Program-made: the position numbers and the translations under genes | Source: HIMB114 sp008638005 | Lineage (GTDB): Bacteria; Pseudomonadota; Alphaproteobacteria; Pelagibacterales; Pelagibacteraceae | Reading direction: 5' to 3' | NCBI GenBank assembly: GCA_032681305.1 | Contig: CP136340.1 | Location: 682,001 to 746,000, forward strand | DNA length: 64,000 nt | The notes under the pieces: model-generated | Told to the model about the DNA's origin: nothing | Database searches by the model: none | The model's input: the letters and a program-made list of their open reading frames with translations, nothing else | In this document: positions 62,720-64,000 of the stretch, piece after piece | Position numbering within the stretch: the first letter of the stretch is position 1 | How the letters are laid out: every line of letters starts with the position of its first letter

Positions 62720-63688
62720 TTGTCTACTAATCTCTTTCAAATTATAGAAAACGACAGTCTAACCACAAGTCTTTATATTAATGACAATAACGCCTTGAAT
62801 AAAGTTGTTGGAGTTCAGGATAGCTTTTTAAAAATTTTAGAAACACTTTCAGGCACAGTCATAAATTTAAGAGGAAACTTAATAACGATTAAAGGTGAGA
62901 ACTCTAAAATTAAGAATGTAATTAATACGATTAACCAGTTGTTACAAAAATCTAATAGTAAAGAACTTGAAGAGGAAGATGTAAAATCAATTTATCATTT
63001 TGAAACTTCTAAAGAAAATGATTTTTTGAGTAGTGATGTTGTCATTAAAACTCCTAAAAAAAATATTTTTGCAAGAACAGAAAAACAAAAAAAATACATC
63101 AATAATTTAGTTAGCAGTAATATTATATTTTCCTTAGGACCTGCTGGAACCGGTAAAACTTACCTTGCAGTTGCAGTTGCAGTTAGCAAATTGATTAGTG
63201 GAGAAGTAAAAAAAATAATTTTATCAAGGCCTGCTGTTGAAGCTGGAGAAAATTTAGGTTTTTTACCAGGGGACCTTAAGGAAAAAATTGATCCTTATCT
63301 CATACCCCTTTATGACTCTTTATATGAGCTAGTTGGATATGAAAAAATGCAAAAAAAGATCGAAGATGGCACTGTTGAAATTGCTCCACTAGCTTTTATG
63401 AGAGGGCGTACTTTAAAAGACTCGTTTGTTATTTTAGATGAAGCTCAAAATGCAACAGATACTCAAATTAAAATGTTTTTGACTAGACTGGGCAAAAATA
63501 CAACTATGGTTGTAAATGGTGACCCAAGTCAAATTGATTTACCGCCTTCAAAATCGTCAGGGTTATTAAAATCAGTAAACATTTTGGATAATTTAGATGA
63601 AATAAAAATTACTCGATTTGATACCACCGATGTTCAAAGACATCCTCTCGTATCAAAAATTATTGATGCTTATAAAAAAAATCAATAA
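62720..63688 (+). CDS. PhoH family ATPase
   Basis: A 322-residue PhoH-like protein. The N-terminal KH-like segment precedes Walker A SLGPAGTGKTYLAVA, then LSRPAVEAGENLGFLPGD, and Walker B VILDEAQNAT. The likely start is a TTG at 62720, since no ATG lies upstream of the conserved region. It overlaps ybeY by one base (TAATG). The role in RNA metabolism is inferred from the ybeY linkage. Confidence 0.93.
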   Translation: MSTNLFQIIENDSLTTSLYINDNNALNKVVGVQDSFLKILETLSGTVINLRGNLITIKGENSKIKNVINTINQLLQKSNSKELEEEDVKSIYHFETSKENDFLSSDVVIKTPKKNIFARTEKQKKYINNLVSSNIIFSLGPAGTGKTYLAVAVAVSKLISGEVKKIILSRPAVEAGENLGFLPGDLKEKIDPYLIPLYDSLYELVGYEKMQKKIEDGTVEIAPLAFMRGRTLKDSFVILDEAQNATDTQIKMFLTRLGKNTTMVVNGDPSQIDLPPSKSSGLLKSVNILDNLDEIKITRFDTTDVQRHPLVSKIIDAYKKNQ

Positions 63689-64000
63689 TGCACAAAATAA
63701 ATATTAATTTTGATACCTTAAAATGGAAAAAAAATATTCAAAATATTGAGCAAATTACAAAATTAATTCTAAAAAAATCAGTAAAATTAGATAAAAAATT
63801 TAAAAATAAGAAAACTGAAATGACTGTTTTGCTAACAGATACTAAGAAAATGGAAAAATTAAATTTAAAATTTAGAAATAAAAAAAAAGATACAGATATA
63901 CTTTCTTTTCCTTCAGAAAACTCAGTTTTTTATGAAAAAAAAATAAAATGTAAAAATATCTATTTTGGTGATTTAGCATTATCTTTTAGCTTTATAAAAA
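63688..64000 (+). CDS. ybeY: Endoribonuclease YbeY, 3'-truncated by window edge
   Basis: The first 104 codons of YbeY (rRNA maturation endonuclease) are present. The start ATG at 63688 overlaps the phoH stop (TAATG). Family blocks are LNLKFRNKKKDTDILSFPS and IYFGDLALS. The metal-binding HxxxHxxGxxH motif lies beyond the window. Confidence 0.93.
   Translation, partial: MHKININFDTLKWKKNIQNIEQITKLILKKSVKLDKKFKNKKTEMTVLLTDTKKMEKLNLKFRNKKKDTDILSFPSENSVFYEKKIKCKNIYFGDLALSFSFIK

Noticed and set aside
1..64000. CRISPR arrays, insertion sequences, prophage genes, riboswitches
   Set aside because: No repeat-spacer pattern, transposase, phage structural gene, or recognisable riboswitch fold was seen on either strand.

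Overview
This window is a gene-dense, very AT-rich stretch of the chromosome of a streamlined alphaproteobacterium. It is probably a marine SAR11-like or HIMB59-like lineage; that placement is inferred from base composition, tiny intergenic gaps, and alphaproteobacterial gene order (rho / ppsR-maf-aroE-coaE-dnaQ-secB, hslVU / hisBHAFE, mnmEG-rsmG-parAB-holA-lptE-leuS, fur, miaB-phoH-ybeY). No phage, insertion sequence, CRISPR array or secretion system is visible. About 71 protein genes and one tRNA gene are supported. Two of the protein genes are cut by the window edges.

Layout. 1-7.6 kb: two sodium:solute symporters (one truncated at the left edge, one with its DUF4212 small subunit), a YggT-like membrane protein, and an overlapping exonuclease / CBS-nucleotidyltransferase pair. 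7.6-12.8 kb: rpe, a heparinase-family protein, purH, tRNA-Gly fused closely to a pterin dehydratase gene, a LON-domain protein and a Trm112-like protein. 12.8-25.6 kb: rho, then a 348-base gene-free gap that is the best candidate for the replication origin, then ppsR-maf-aroE-coaE-dnaQ, secB/fxsA, a Tim44-like protein and Smr, hslVU and the histidine operon. 25.6-39.2 kb: lolA-like, ftsK, a UbiH-like oxygenase, a methyltransferase domain protein, mnmE-mnmG-rsmG-parA-parB with a perfect parS site inside rsmG, then holA-lptE-leuS. 39.2-46.7 kb: ThiE-like, YggS, L,D-transpeptidase, a degenerate response regulator, a photolyase, a 40-residue ArfA-like gene, a PfkB kinase, nth, dapB and dnaJ. 46.8-64 kb: dnaK and grpE, rph-rdgB, an LppC-like protein, rsmI, a BON lipoprotein, maeB, murJ-trpS-usp-nfuA, a Bax-like glucosaminidase, a short tsaB, fur, miaB-phoH and the start of ybeY.

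How it fits together. The cluster is mostly core maintenance: replication and segregation (oriC candidate, parABS, dnaQ, holA, ftsK), tRNA modification and translation (mnmE, mnmG, miaB, tsaB, leuS, trpS, rsmG, rsmI), proteostasis (dnaK-dnaJ-grpE, hslVU, secB) and envelope (murJ, lptE, lolA-like, L,D-transpeptidase). The symporter operon has strong ribosome binding sites and C/G-richer codons than its neighbours, so it is probably highly expressed. Genome compaction is extreme: all 13 convergent gene pairs sit between a 1-base gap and a 17-base overlap, and four share the same TTAR tetranucleotide as both stop codons.

No wholly new multi-gene system is evident. The items most worth a second look are the ArfA-like microprotein, the symporter/CBS-nucleotidyltransferase/exonuclease neighbourhood, the tRNA-Gly/phhB arrangement, the oriC candidate with parS, and metal-site changes in the photolyase and endonuclease III.
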